Part shown: positions 52,246 to 61,378 of the stretch, one piece after another
Layout of the letters: each line of letters begins with the position of its first letter
How positions within the stretch are numbered: position 1 is the stretch's first letter
Origin: Cyanocohniella sp. LLY
GTDB taxonomy: Bacteria > Cyanobacteriota > Cyanobacteriia > Cyanobacteriales > Nostocaceae
Length of the DNA stretch: 64,000 nt
Assembly (NCBI GenBank): GCA_022241785.1
Contig: JAKOMP010000005.1
Location: 62,001 to 126,000 of the forward strand
Direction of reading: 5' to 3'
Notes under the pieces: model-generated
Database searches by the model: none
What the model was told of the DNA's origin: nothing
Seen by the model: the letters and a program-made list of their open reading frames with translations, nothing else
Translations under genes and position numbers: made by a program

Positions 52246-54876
52246 ATGTCGTTTGTGCCATTACATATTCACAGTGACTATAGCTTGCTGGATGGGGCGA
52301 GTCAGCTACCAGAGTTGGTAGATCAAGCGATCGCTTTGGGAATGAAAGCGATCGCCCTCACTGATCATGGTGTCATGTATGGTGCTGTGGAATTAATTAA
52401 AATCTGTCGTAGTAAGAACATTAAGCCAATTATTGGCAATGAAATGTATATCATTAACGGCGATATCGAAAAGCAAGAACGCCGTCCTAAATATCATCAA
52501 GTTGTTTTAGCAAAAAATACCCAAGGTTATAAACACTTAGTTAAATTAACCACTATTTCCCACCTCCAAGGTGTACAAGGTAAAGGCATTTTTTCTCGTC
52601 CTTGTATTAATAAAGATTTACTCAAACAATATCGTGAAGGTTTAATTGTCACTAGTGCTTGTTTAGGTGGAGAAATTCCCCAAGCAATTCTTAGTGGTAG
52701 ACCAGATGCAGCGCGTAAAGTTGCCAAATGGTATAAAGATGTTTTTGGTGATGATTATTATTTAGAAATTCAAGACCACGGTTCCCAAGAAGACCGCATT
52801 GTTAATGTAGAAATCGTTAAAATTGCGCGGGAATTAGATATTAAAATTATTGCTACTAATGATTCTCATTTTATCTCTTGTTTCGATGTCGAAGCTCACG
52901 ACGCGTTATTATGTATTCAAACAGGCAAGCTAATTGTTGAAGATAATCGAATGCGTTATAGCGGCACAGAATATCTCAAATCTGCCGCCGAAATGCACCT
53001 GTTATTTCGTGACCATTTAACTGATGATGTGATTGCCGAAGCTGTAGCCACCACTGAAGAAGTAGCCGATAAAGTCGAGCCTTACAACATCATGGGTGAG
53101 CCGCAAATCCCTACACCACCCATTCCTTCCGGTCACACACCAGACACATACGCCGAAGAAGTTGCTTGGCAAGGATTATTAGACAGATTAAATCGCAAAT
53201 CTCGCAGTGAAGTCGATCCAGTCTACAAAGAAAGATTGGAATATGAATTAAAAATGTTGCAAAAAATGGGTTTTTCTACCTACTTTTTAGTAGTGTGGGA
53301 CTACATCAAATTTGCCAGAGATAATAATATTCCCGTGGGGCCTGGTCGTGGTTCGGCTGCTGGTTCCTTAGTTGCCTATGCCATGCGAATCACCAATATT
53401 GACCCAGTACATCATGGGTTACTATTCGAGCGATTCTTGAACCCAGAACGTAAATCAATGCCGGATATTGATACAGATTTCTGCATTGAAAAACGAGATA
53501 AAGTTATTGAATATGTAACTGAGAAATACGGCAAAGATCGAGTTGCTCAAATTATTACCTTTAACCGTTTAACTTCCAAAGCTGTTTTAAAAGATGTCGC
53601 CAGAGTGTTGAATATCCCTTATGGTGAATCCGACAAAATGGCGAAATTAATTCCCGTAGTGCGGGGTAAACCCACCAAACTGAAAGTAATGGTTTCTGAT
53701 GCCACCCCAGCACCAGAGTTTAAAGCAAAATATGATAATGAACCCCATGTTCGTCATTGGTTAGATATGGCAATGCGAATTGAAGGTACTAATAAAACCT
53801 TTGGTGTTCATGCAGCCGGAGTTGTGATTTCTGCTGATCCCCTCGATGAAATTGTCCCACTCCAAAGAAATAATGACGGCTCAGTGATTACCCAGTATTT
53901 CATGGAAGACTTGGAATCAATGGGTCTATTAAAAATGGACTTTTTGGGTTTGCGAAACCTGACATTAATTCAAAGAACAATTGACTTAATTGAACAAACC
54001 AGTGGCTATCGCATTGACCCAGATGAAATTACCAGTCAAGAAAGAAAATCACAAAAGATACTAGCTAAAGGTGAACATAGCACCTTACCTAAAGATGTCA
54101 AAAAATCCTATGAACTTTTAGAAGCCGGTGACTTAGAAGGGATATTTCAATTAGAATCTTCGGGAATGCGGCAAATAGTCCGAGATTTGAAACCTTCTAA
54201 TATCGAAGATATTTCTTCAATTTTGGCATTGTATCGACCAGGCCCTTTAGATGCAGGGCTAATTCCTAAGTTTATTAATCGTAAACATGGCAGAGAAACC
54301 ATAGAATATCAAAGTCCCATTCTCGAACCCGTCTTAAATGAAACCTATGGAATTATGGTTTATCAAGAGCAGATTATGAAAATTGCTCAAGATATGGCTG
54401 GATATTCTTTAGGACAAGCAGACTTGTTGCGTCGTGCAATGGGTAAAAAGAAAGTTGCAGAAATGCAAAAACAGCGAGAAAAATTTGTCGATGGTGCGGC
54501 AAAAAATGGTGTAAAAAAACAAGTAGCTGATGAATTATTTGAGCAAATGTTGAAGTTTGCCGAATATTGCTTGAGTTATGACACGGAAATATTAACAGTA
54601 GAATATGGCTTGATTCCCATTGGGGAGATTGTAGAAAAAAATATTCAATGTAGTGTGTACAGTGTTGATAGTAATGGGAATGTCTACACTCAACCTATTG
54701 CCCAATGGCACAATCGCGGACAACAAGAAGTATTTGAGTATGCTTTAGAAGATGGTTCAATAATTCGGGCGACAAAAGACCATAAATTTATGACTACTGA
54801 GGGACAAATGTTGCCAATTGATGAAATATTTGCCCGTGGTTTAGATTTAATGCAAGTTCATGGCTTACCAGAGTAA
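52246..54876 (+). CDS. dnaE: DNA polymerase III alpha subunit, N-terminal half fused to split intein N-part
   Basis: 876 residues: N-extein 1-774 and intein 775-876. The PHP domain begins at [22 protein letters not shown]. Polymerase motifs include [16 protein letters not shown] and PDIDTDFC, with the two catalytic Asp residues, and [11 protein letters not shown]. The N-extein ends MLKFAEY directly before intein Cys1. The mature polymerase needs the DnaE-C half, encoded elsewhere in the genome, and protein trans-splicing. ATG 52246 is preferred (AGGGAG six bases upstream) over an earlier TTG. Confidence 0.97.
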   Translation: MSFVPLHIHSDYSLLDGASQLPELVDQAIALGMKAIALTDHGVMYGAVELIKICRSKNIKPIIGNEMYIINGDIEKQERRPKYHQVVLAKNTQGYKHLVKLTTISHLQGVQGKGIFSRPCINKDLLKQYREGLIVTSACLGGEIPQAILSGRPDAARKVAKWYKDVFGDDYYLEIQDHGSQEDRIVNVEIVKIARELDIKIIATNDSHFISCFDVEAHDALLCIQTGKLIVEDNRMRYSGTEYLKSAAEMHLLFRDHLTDDVIAEAVATTEEVADKVEPYNIMGEPQIPTPPIPSGHTPDTYAEEVAWQGLLDRLNRKSRSEVDPVYKERLEYELKMLQKMGFSTYFLVVWDYIKFARDNNIPVGPGRGSAAGSLVAYAMRITNIDPVHHGLLFERFLNPERKSMPDIDTDFCIEKRDKVIEYVTEKYGKDRVAQIITFNRLTSKAVLKDVARVLNIPYGESDKMAKLIPVVRGKPTKLKVMVSDATPAPEFKAKYDNEPHVRHWLDMAMRIEGTNKTFGVHAAGVVISADPLDEIVPLQRNNDGSVITQYFMEDLESMGLLKMDFLGLRNLTLIQRTIDLIEQTSGYRIDPDEITSQERKSQKILAKGEHSTLPKDVKKSYELLEAGDLEGIFQLESSGMRQIVRDLKPSNIEDISSILALYRPGPLDAGLIPKFINRKHGRETIEYQSPILEPVLNETYGIMVYQEQIMKIAQDMAGYSLGQADLLRRAMGKKKVAEMQKQREKFVDGAAKNGVKKQVADELFEQMLKFAEYCLSYDTEILTVEYGLIPIGEIVEKNIQCSVYSVDSNGNVYTQPIAQWHNRGQQEVFEYALEDGSIIRATKDHKFMTTEGQMLPIDEIFARGLDLMQVHGLPE
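54568..54873 (+). other. DnaE split intein, N-terminal part (Int-N)
   Basis: 102 residues. Cys1 in CLSYDTEI starts block A, and block B carries the T-x-x-H motif in ATKDHKFMT. It aligns over its length with the Nostoc punctiforme DnaE Int-N, with differences such as VEKNIQCSV and QVHGLPE at the C-terminus. No homing endonuclease. It associates with an Int-C encoded on another locus to splice DnaE. The gene stops right after it. Confidence 0.97.
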
Positions 54877-54924
54877 CCTGACGTCGCTTCGACGGAACCT
54901 AACCCCAACCCCTTCCCTAAACGG

Positions 54925-55139
54925 CGTGAAAAAGCAGGGGGGCAGGGGGCAGGGGAGAAAAACCACCCACAATGAGGAGCCACTGCAGTGGACGGGTTTC
55001 TCGACTTGAGCGGACTGGCGTCAAGTGGCGTTGGGGCTTCTCTACCAGACGCTGCGCGTAGCTTGCTTCTCCGTAGGAGTACAACCACCAGAGCAAGAGA
55101 GCTATCGCCCACAATTCCACTCGGCTTTAAACCTTATCT
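54925..55139. mobile_element. Dispersed gtgaaaaagcaggg...ctttaaaccttat element carrying a 133-bp insertion
   Basis: The outer parts match the element at 16022-16156. In this copy the sequence cccacaat is duplicated (54967-54974 and 55108-55115) around 133 bp of extra DNA, as expected for a later insertion with an 8-bp target duplication. The insert has palindromes (ccactgcagtgg) and no ORF. Confidence 0.55.
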
Positions 55140-55171
55140 TTTGGTAAATAATTAAAGGTTTGTAGTGAGTT

Positions 55172-55256
55172 AGCGCGGTCTACAGCCCTTCGGGCATCCT
55201 TCTCCCAAGGGGAGACGCCAAAGGCGAACGGCGGGGGGTTTCCCCCATGAGCGACT
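55172..55256 (+). repeat. 85-bp inverted repeat, left copy
   Basis: This sequence is the exact reverse complement of 58581-58665, so the pair flanks putA. It is GC-rich and contains nested palindromes (cccttcgggca; ccttctcccaaggggaga). It resembles dispersed Nostoc palindromic repeats. Confidence 0.9.
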
Positions 55257-55498
55257 AATGAACCCGTAGGGTGAGGACTTTAGTCCTCAAATAAGGGCTA
55301 GAGCCGCTGACTACGAAATGAATTTTAATTATTTTACATTGCTTAACATAGTTTGATTTTTTCTCGCCGACTTACTTACAACGATAGCTTTTAAATATGG
55401 TGACAGCGAAATGAAAGAGTCACAATAAGGGGGGATGAGGGAGGGAAAAACTAGTCCCGATTCCCCACAGCCTCTAAACCCCAAACAAGGAGTTATCA

Positions 55499-58480
55499 GT
55501 GGTAATACAAGTACAAACCAGCACTTACGAAGCTAAAACTCAAGAAATTGCTAAACAGCTTCTTTCTGCAACCCAGGAAAATCGGTCATTTTTAGGTTCC
55601 CTCCGCGACCAAATGCGCTGGGATGATAAATTACTCGCTTGGGCGATGAGTAATCCTGGATTGCGGGTGCAATTATTTCGCTTTATAGACACACTACCTG
55701 CTTTAGGCAGTAAGCCAGAAATTGCGGCGCATTTACAAGAATATTTAGGAGATGAGTCTGTCGAATTACCCGCAGCCCTCAAGGGAATGCTGAACTTTGC
55801 TAACCCTGATTCTATGCCGGGACAAGTTGCGGCGACTACTGTTTCTACAGCTGTGGAAACTTTGGCGCATAAATATATTTCTGGAGAAAATATTAAACAA
55901 GTCATCAAGACAGTTGAACGGCTGCGAAAAGAAAAAATGGCGTTCACTATCGATTTGCTGGGTGAGGCGGTAATTACTGAAGCTGAAGCGCAGTCTTATT
56001 TAGAACGCTATTTAGAATTAATGCAACAATTGGTGGAAGCGTCGAAAAATTGGTCTAAAATTCCGGCTATTGATGAGGCTGATGGCGAAGCGCTACCCAA
56101 GGTGCAGGTTTCTGTGAAGTTAACGGCGTTTTATTCGCAATTTGACCCGTTAGATGCTAAGGGTAGTGAGGAGCGAGTAAGCGATCGCATTCGCATTTTA
56201 TTACGTCGTGTGAAAGAGTTGGGCGCATCTGTGCATTTTGATATGGAACAGTATGCCTACAAGGATTTAACTCTGAATATTCTACAAAAGCTGTTGTTGG
56301 AAGACGAGTTTCGTCAACGCACAGATATTGGGATGACTATTCAAGCATATCTGCGTGATAGTTATGAGGATGCTAAAAATCTGATTGCTTGGTTGCAACA
56401 GCGTGGTTATCCCTTGACTATTCGGTTGGTGAAGGGGGCATATTGGGATCAAGAAACTATTAAGGCGGAACAAAAGCATTGGAAGCAGCCAGTTTATAAC
56501 GATAAGGCGGCTACAGATGCCAATTTTGAAGCTATTACTCAGTTGTTGCTAGAAAATCATCAATATCTATATGCTGCCATTGGTAGTCATAATGTGCGAT
56601 CGCAAGCTTTGGCTATTGCTATTGCCCAGAGTTTAAATGTCCCCCGGCGTAATTTTGAAATGCAGGTGTTGTATGGTATGGGGGATAAGCTGGCTAAGGC
56701 TTTGGTGGATCAGGGTTATCGGGTGAGGGTTTATTGTCCTTATGGTGAGTTGTTACCAGGGATGGCTTATCTGATTCGGCGGTTGTTGGAAAATACCGCT
56801 AATAGTTCGTTTTTACGGCAAAATTTGGAAAATCGTCCGGTTGAGGAGTTGTTGGCGCGGCCGGAGGTGGATTTAGCTCGCGCAAAGGCGCAAAGTCGCG
56901 GAGAAGAAGGGGGGTTTTTTGGTGCGGCGGATACGGATTATGCGGAAGTAGAGGAAATAAGGATTGCGGCTGAGGCTTTTCAATCTGTGCGTCAACAATT
57001 GGGTAAAACTTATCTTCCTTTGATTGATGGGGAGTATGTTGAGACTTCTGAGTCTGTTGATTCGCTGAATCCTTCTAATTTTAGTGAGGTGGTTGGTAAG
57101 GTTGGTTTGTTGAGTGTGGAACAGGCCCAACAGGCGATGCGGGCGGCTAAGGCGGCGTTTCCTGGTTGGCGGAAGACTCCTGTAAAGGAACGAGCTGGGG
57201 TGCTGCGAAAGGCGGCTGATTTGATGGAAGAACGTCGGGCTGAACTTTCGGCTTGGATTGTTTTGGAGGTGGGGAAACCAGTTAAGGAAGCAGATGGGGA
57301 GGTTTCTGAGGCGATAGATTTCTGTCGCTATTATGCTGAGGAAATGGAACGGTTGGATGCTGGTGTTGTTTATGACGTGGCGGGGGAAACTAATCGTTAT
57401 ATTTACCAGGCAAGGGGAATTGCTGTTGTGATTTCTCCTTGGAATTTTCCGTTGGCGATCGCCTGTGGAATGACTGTGGCTGCTTTGGTTGCGGGTAATT
57501 GTACTTTGCTCAAACCAGCGGAAACTTCTTCTGTGATTACTGCTAAGTTCACGGAGATTTTAGTAGAAGCTGGTATCCCCAAAGGTGTTTTTCAATACGT
57601 GCCTGGTAAGGGTTCTCAAGTTGGTGCTTATTTGGTAAATCATCCTGATACTCACATTATTGCTTTTACTGGTTCTCAGGAAGTTGGTTGTCGGATTTAT
57701 GCCGAAGCCGCTACTCTCAAGCCGGGACAAAAGCACATGAAGCGGGTAATTGCCGAAATGGGCGGGAAGAATGCCATTATCGTCGATGAAAGTGCTGATT
57801 TAGACCAAGCTGTTGTGGGGGTAGTGCAATCGGCGTTTGGTTACAGTGGACAAAAATGTTCTGCTTGTTCCAGGGTGATTGTAGTGCAACCGATTTATGA
57901 AGCCTTTGTGCGGCGGTTGGTTGAGGCGACAAAATCCTTAAATATTGGCGAGGCTGAGTTACCTAGTACCCAAGTTGGCCCGGTAATTGATGCCAATGCC
58001 CGCGATCGCATCCTTGAGTATATTGAAAAGGGTAAGGCTGAAGCGCAGTTAGCGTTGGCATTACCAGCACCAGAACAGGGGTATTTTATCGGCCCAGTCA
58101 TTTTTAGTGAAGTAGCACCAGACGCGATTATTGCCCAGCAAGAGATTTTTGGCCCTGTATTAGCAGTTACTAAAGTGAAAGATTTTGCCGAAGCTTTAGC
58201 CGTCGCCAATGGTACCAACTATGCCTTAACTGGGGGACTTTACTCGCGTACGCCTTCCCACATTCAACAAGCCCAGGAAGACTTTGAAATTGGTAATCTG
58301 TATATTAACCGCAATATTACAGGTGCTATAGTTGCCCGCCAACCCTTTGGAGGATTCAAACTTTCTGGTGTGGGTTCTAAAGCTGGAGGCCCTGATTATC
58401 TCTTGCAATTCCTTGAACCACGCACAATCACAGAAAATATTCAGCGCCAAGGTTTTGCACCCATTGAAGGGGCTGAGTAA
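55499..58480 (+). CDS. putA: Bifunctional proline dehydrogenase / L-glutamate gamma-semialdehyde dehydrogenase
   Basis: 993 residues. The PRODH barrel (about 115-430) oxidises proline with FAD: motifs FTIDLLGEAVIT, VHFDMEQYAYKDLTL, LVKGAYWDQE and YCPYGELLPGMAYLIRRLLEN. The ALDH domain (about 500-985) has the NAD-binding SPWNFPLAIACGM, catalytic Glu in AEMGGKNA, and catalytic Cys in SGQKCSACSRV. It converts proline to glutamate. No N-terminal DNA-binding domain, unlike E. coli PutA. GTG 55499 has AAGGAG seven bases upstream. Flanked by an 85-bp inverted repeat. Confidence 0.96.
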   Translation: MVIQVQTSTYEAKTQEIAKQLLSATQENRSFLGSLRDQMRWDDKLLAWAMSNPGLRVQLFRFIDTLPALGSKPEIAAHLQEYLGDESVELPAALKGMLNFANPDSMPGQVAATTVSTAVETLAHKYISGENIKQVIKTVERLRKEKMAFTIDLLGEAVITEAEAQSYLERYLELMQQLVEASKNWSKIPAIDEADGEALPKVQVSVKLTAFYSQFDPLDAKGSEERVSDRIRILLRRVKELGASVHFDMEQYAYKDLTLNILQKLLLEDEFRQRTDIGMTIQAYLRDSYEDAKNLIAWLQQRGYPLTIRLVKGAYWDQETIKAEQKHWKQPVYNDKAATDANFEAITQLLLENHQYLYAAIGSHNVRSQALAIAIAQSLNVPRRNFEMQVLYGMGDKLAKALVDQGYRVRVYCPYGELLPGMAYLIRRLLENTANSSFLRQNLENRPVEELLARPEVDLARAKAQSRGEEGGFFGAADTDYAEVEEIRIAAEAFQSVRQQLGKTYLPLIDGEYVETSESVDSLNPSNFSEVVGKVGLLSVEQAQQAMRAAKAAFPGWRKTPVKERAGVLRKAADLMEERRAELSAWIVLEVGKPVKEADGEVSEAIDFCRYYAEEMERLDAGVVYDVAGETNRYIYQARGIAVVISPWNFPLAIACGMTVAALVAGNCTLLKPAETSSVITAKFTEILVEAGIPKGVFQYVPGKGSQVGAYLVNHPDTHIIAFTGSQEVGCRIYAEAATLKPGQKHMKRVIAEMGGKNAIIVDESADLDQAVVGVVQSAFGYSGQKCSACSRVIVVQPIYEAFVRRLVEATKSLNIGEAELPSTQVGPVIDANARDRILEYIEKGKAEAQLALALPAPEQGYFIGPVIFSEVAPDAIIAQQEIFGPVLAVTKVKDFAEALAVANGTNYALTGGLYSRTPSHIQQAQEDFEIGNLYINRNITGAIVARQPFGGFKLSGVGSKAGGPDYLLQFLEPRTITENIQRQGFAPIEGAE

Positions 58481-58697
58481 TTAGGAACTGGGGACAAGGG
58501 GAAAGGGGACAAGGAGAAAATACTTCCTCATCTCCCCTGCTCCCCTTCGGGTGATGCCTCCGGCACGCTACGCGAACGCCAGTCGCTCATGGGGGAAACC
58601 CCCCGCCGTTCGCCTTTGGCGTCTCCCCTTGGGAGAAGGATGCCCGAAGGGCTGTAGACCGCGCTGGTCTCACCTGCTCCCTGCCCCCCTGCTTCTT
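58481..58697. repeat. Low-complexity tract and right copy of the 85-bp inverted repeat
   Basis: A (ggggacaag)n tract (about 58490-58515) and C-rich stretch precede the exact inverted copy (58581-58665) of 55172-55256. It lies between convergent genes; no terminator with a T run is visible. Confidence 0.8.
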
Positions 58698-59201
58698 TTA
58701 CTTCCGGCTACCGAACCACTTAGCTGCTGCAATACCGATAATCCCTGCAACAACGGGATTACTGAGGAATTTCATGATTGCTGGTTGTTCTGCCATGACA
58801 TCACGGAAGACATCAGGGTGATTATGATAGGCGAAAGCTGCGAGTTTGCTGACATCATCAGCACTCATGCGGCTAGCATGGTGAGTAGAAAGATTTAATT
58901 GTTGTTCTAAACGTTTTTCTTCTAAACCTCTGGATTTAAATTCTTTGAAAAAGGCTCTAGCAACATCATCCCGTTCATTGGGTTTAATTTGAGCGATCGC
59001 CTTTTGTAATTCCGGCTCCATTTGGCTGGCGGGAATTGGCGCTGAACTTACTGACTTACCAAATAAATGGCGTCTTTGATCTGGTGTTGTCCGTTGGGCA
59101 AAATCATCGAAGTTGTCATAGGAGACATCATCGAGAGATTCAGTACTACCCTGTGACAAATCATTCATGATTTGCCTTCTATATTCTTCGCTACTTGTCA
59201 C
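58698..59201 (-). CDS. Conserved hypothetical protein with C-terminal membrane-like segment
   Basis: 167 residues from GTG 59201 (AGGAG nine bases upstream). Acidic N-terminus (TESLDDVSYDNFDDFAQ), a helical middle part (KPNERDDVARAFFKEFKSRGLEEKRLEQQLNLS; MSADDVSKLAAFAYHNHPDVFRDVMAEQ) and a short Gly/Ala-rich hydrophobic end (PVVAGIIGIAAAKWFGSRK). Related to small cyanobacterial proteins of unknown function seen with stress genes. No domain named with confidence. Confidence 0.65.
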   Translation of the reverse strand: MTSSEEYRRQIMNDLSQGSTESLDDVSYDNFDDFAQRTTPDQRRHLFGKSVSSAPIPASQMEPELQKAIAQIKPNERDDVARAFFKEFKSRGLEEKRLEQQLNLSTHHASRMSADDVSKLAAFAYHNHPDVFRDVMAEQPAIMKFLSNPVVAGIIGIAAAKWFGSRK

Positions 59202-59264
59202 TTTACTTATCTCCTGAAATCAGGTCAAATTTTTTCGTCACGTGAAGGCTTGATTTTAATCAAA

Positions 59265-59702
59265 TTAGCTATATTGAATTTGATTACTTGCCCTGTCATA
59301 CTCAGTAGTCAAAATCAATTTTTTGTCGGGCCCGTATACCAAGACAGTTAAGTGTTGATCGGGAAAGTTTCTCTGAAAACCTTGAACTAAAGATTTTGCT
59401 AAAGTCCGCACTTCATTGGGGCGAACTTGAGAAGAAATAACCACACCTAGCTTATTGTTATCGCGCACATAAGCGTCTTTAACCAATCCCTTAGATGTTT
59501 GCACAACCCAGTCACCGAAATTTTGTCCAGTTTGGGTATTACCTCGCTGTAACTCTGCATAAGCTACATCACTACCTATTTGCGGGGCAACTGTGCGATC
59601 AGCTTGGGTAATAGTACCACTACCACAGGCTGTAGTTATTGTTAGCACCAAAATTAATATTAGAGTAGTCGCTATTTTACGACTCTGCTGAAGCAGATTC
59701 AT
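59265..59702 (-). CDS. Putative lipoprotein
   Basis: 145 residues. The N-terminus KIATTLILILVLTITTACGSG ends in a lipobox (ITTAC), so Cys26 is probably lipidated. Mature domain: alternating alpha/beta pattern (DWVVQTSKGLVKDAYVRDNNKLGVVISSQVRPNEVRTLAKSLVQGFQRNFPDQHLTVLVYGPDKKLILTTEYD). Function unknown. Lies 63 bp downstream of the next minus-strand start. Confidence 0.75.
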   Translation of the reverse strand: MNLLQQSRKIATTLILILVLTITTACGSGTITQADRTVAPQIGSDVAYAELQRGNTQTGQNFGDWVVQTSKGLVKDAYVRDNNKLGVVISSQVRPNEVRTLAKSLVQGFQRNFPDQHLTVLVYGPDKKLILTTEYDRASNQIQYS

Positions 59703-60063
59703 TTTTTCCCTCCCATCAAAGAATTGTTAACGGTTCTACCAATTTGTAATTTATAATTCAGAAAATTTAATTTCTCTGTTTCTTAATTTTGTATCGGTCA
59801 AATTTTTGGTTGCAAATTGGTATGAATTGTTGGACTCATATAAATAAGATGCAATACAACTCGCTGCTTATCTAAGTCCCTTGATTAACTGCAAAAAGCT
59901 ATTTATCTTTTCGCATATACTCAGTCTTAAGTAACCCCTAAATCCCTGGTTTCATAGGGATCAAGGGGGTTTAGCCGAGTTAATTTCTGTGGTTGTTATC
60001 TTGACAAAATTGTGTTGACTCTAATCACATCTTTAGCAATTTCGCCAAGTATCTAACATTTAC
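59703..60063. other. Intergenic region with imperfect hairpin
   Basis: 361 bp; holds the inverted repeat aacccctaaatccct / agggatcaagggggtt (about 59934-59972) without a T run. No gene recognised. Confidence 0.4.
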
Positions 60064-60246
60064 TTAGTCCAGTTTTTTCTTTACAGCATCTTTTACGTCT
60101 TCTACTCCGTGACGCACTTCGCTTTCGGCTTGTTTTGCTTTACCTTCAGCTTTATCTTCTGGATCTCCAGTAACATTTCCTAATGCTTCTTGAGCCTTGC
60201 CTTCAATATTTTTACCAGTGGCTTTGGCGCGATCTTCTATACTCAT
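60064..60246 (-). CDS. CsbD family stress protein
   Basis: 60 residues, very hydrophilic: MSIEDRAKATGKNIEGKAQEALGNVTGDPEDKAEGKAKQ, the CsbD signature (KGKAQEA.G..TGD...AEGK). General stress-induced small protein; likely cytosolic and unstructured. Monocistronic. Confidence 0.93.
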   Translation of the reverse strand: MSIEDRAKATGKNIEGKAQEALGNVTGDPEDKAEGKAKQAESEVRHGVEDVKDAVKKKLD

Positions 60247-60600
60247 ATTAGGCTCCTGATTTGATATAATATTAACTTCAAAGTTAATTCACAAACTTTG
60301 AAATCATTTGTTGTTACATTTACAAGGTAGCTTAACGTTTGGACTCAAGCCTTCCGCCATAAGACATATTAGTTCTCTATATAAAAAGAGATAAATCAAA
60401 AGCAAGTTAAATATTTCATTCTTTTTATTTTTTATAGTAAGAAAAATAAATAAGGACACACAGGATACTCATCATTCAAAATGAGATCATTTATTTTCTG
60501 ATATCCCTATTTAAAACTTAACTAGAACTTAAATATAGTCTTGACTTGTCAAGTCGTATCTTTCTAAAGAATTAAATGTTAGTGCAAGTATTGATTAAAA
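60247..60600. other. AT-rich intergenic region
   Basis: 354 bp without ORF or recognisable RNA, containing the promoter of the CsbD gene. No motif could be assigned with confidence. Confidence 0.35.
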
Positions 60601-60627
60601 AACCCAGTTCTGCTAGAGAACCAGGTT
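60601..60627 (-). terminator. Intrinsic terminator of the RPIG-repeat gene
   Basis: AACCCAGTTCT (60601-60611) pairs with AGAACCAGGTT (60617-60627) with two mismatched or wobble pairs. On the minus strand the hairpin is followed by TTTTTAAT, 30 bases after the gene's stop. Confidence 0.75.
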
Positions 60628-60657
60628 AATTTTAAGTTACGGTGATTACTTTTAGTA

Positions 60658-61125
60658 TTAATCTAGAAAACCCATCATGATTTCTGAATTATCAGTAACA
60701 TTTGATGCTACTGGGCGGTTACCCATTACGGAGTAGCTCTCAGAAACTACCAGTGAACTCGAACCAATGGGACGTATCCCCGACATGTTCATACTGTCAA
60801 CAATTTCAAATGTATGAGCGCCAATGGGACGAAGTCCCATGATGTTTACTGTCTCAACTACTTCCAGATTACTAATGCCAATAGGTCGGATTCCGGAAAT
60901 TGTCACTGTCCCAGCAAATTGTAAATCACTGCTGCCAATAGGACGCGCTCCAGCGACTACTAGTTTACCTTGCTCTTCATGCACTGGCAGATCAGCACCT
61001 TTTTCGACTTTCTTATCTGTATTCAAGCTATTATTCTTATTGTTTTCTTCCACTGTAGTTTCCCCTTTTAGCTTGGTATCCTTTTGTCGAGGACTGATTT
61101 CTTGACCAGTGCTGCTAATACTCAT
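60658..61125 (-). CDS. RPIG tandem-repeat protein of unknown function
   Basis: 155 residues. A charged, low-complexity N-terminal third (EISPRQKDTKLKGETTVEEN) is followed by five ~19-residue repeats whose core is G-x-RPIG: GARPIGSSDLQF, GIRPIGISNLEV, GLRPIGAHTFEI, GIRPIGSSSLVV and degenerate GNRPVASN. The periodic hydrophobics suggest a small beta-solenoid. No signal peptide. I do not recognise a named family. It has its own terminator and stands alone upstream of, and divergent from, uvrB. Confidence 0.75.
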   Translation of the reverse strand: MSISSTGQEISPRQKDTKLKGETTVEENNKNNSLNTDKKVEKGADLPVHEEQGKLVVAGARPIGSSDLQFAGTVTISGIRPIGISNLEVVETVNIMGLRPIGAHTFEIVDSMNMSGIRPIGSSSLVVSESYSVMGNRPVASNVTDNSEIMMGFLD

Positions 61126-61378
61126 AAACGGACACCTCTGGTTTATTAACTAAATTTTACAATAATTAAGGAAAAATGAATTTTTCTCCTTATACATCAA
61201 AGAGTTTAACCCTAAAAAACCTGATATGTATATAAACATTTTTTAAACTGATACATAAGTAAATATGAATAGTAAATTTTTGTAAAAAAATATTGCTGTT
61301 TATGAGTTTGATGATTCCATCTCAGCACAGGCGAGACAGTATCGCTACCATGAAATAGGGTATTTCCAATATAAGTGT

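Larger units (their letters stand above)
54877..55498. other. Repeat-rich intergenic region between dnaE-N and putA
   Basis: 622 bp without a gene. It contains a ggggttggggtt-type palindrome (54896-54920), a dispersed element with a nested insertion (54925-55139), one arm of an 85-bp inverted repeat (55172-55256) and the gggctagagccgctga repeat (55307-55322). The putA ribosome site AAGGAG lies just before 55499. Confidence 0.6.

Noticed and set aside
59934-59972. Terminator for the lipoprotein or CsbD region
   Set aside because: Imperfect hairpin without a T run on either strand and not placed at a gene end.
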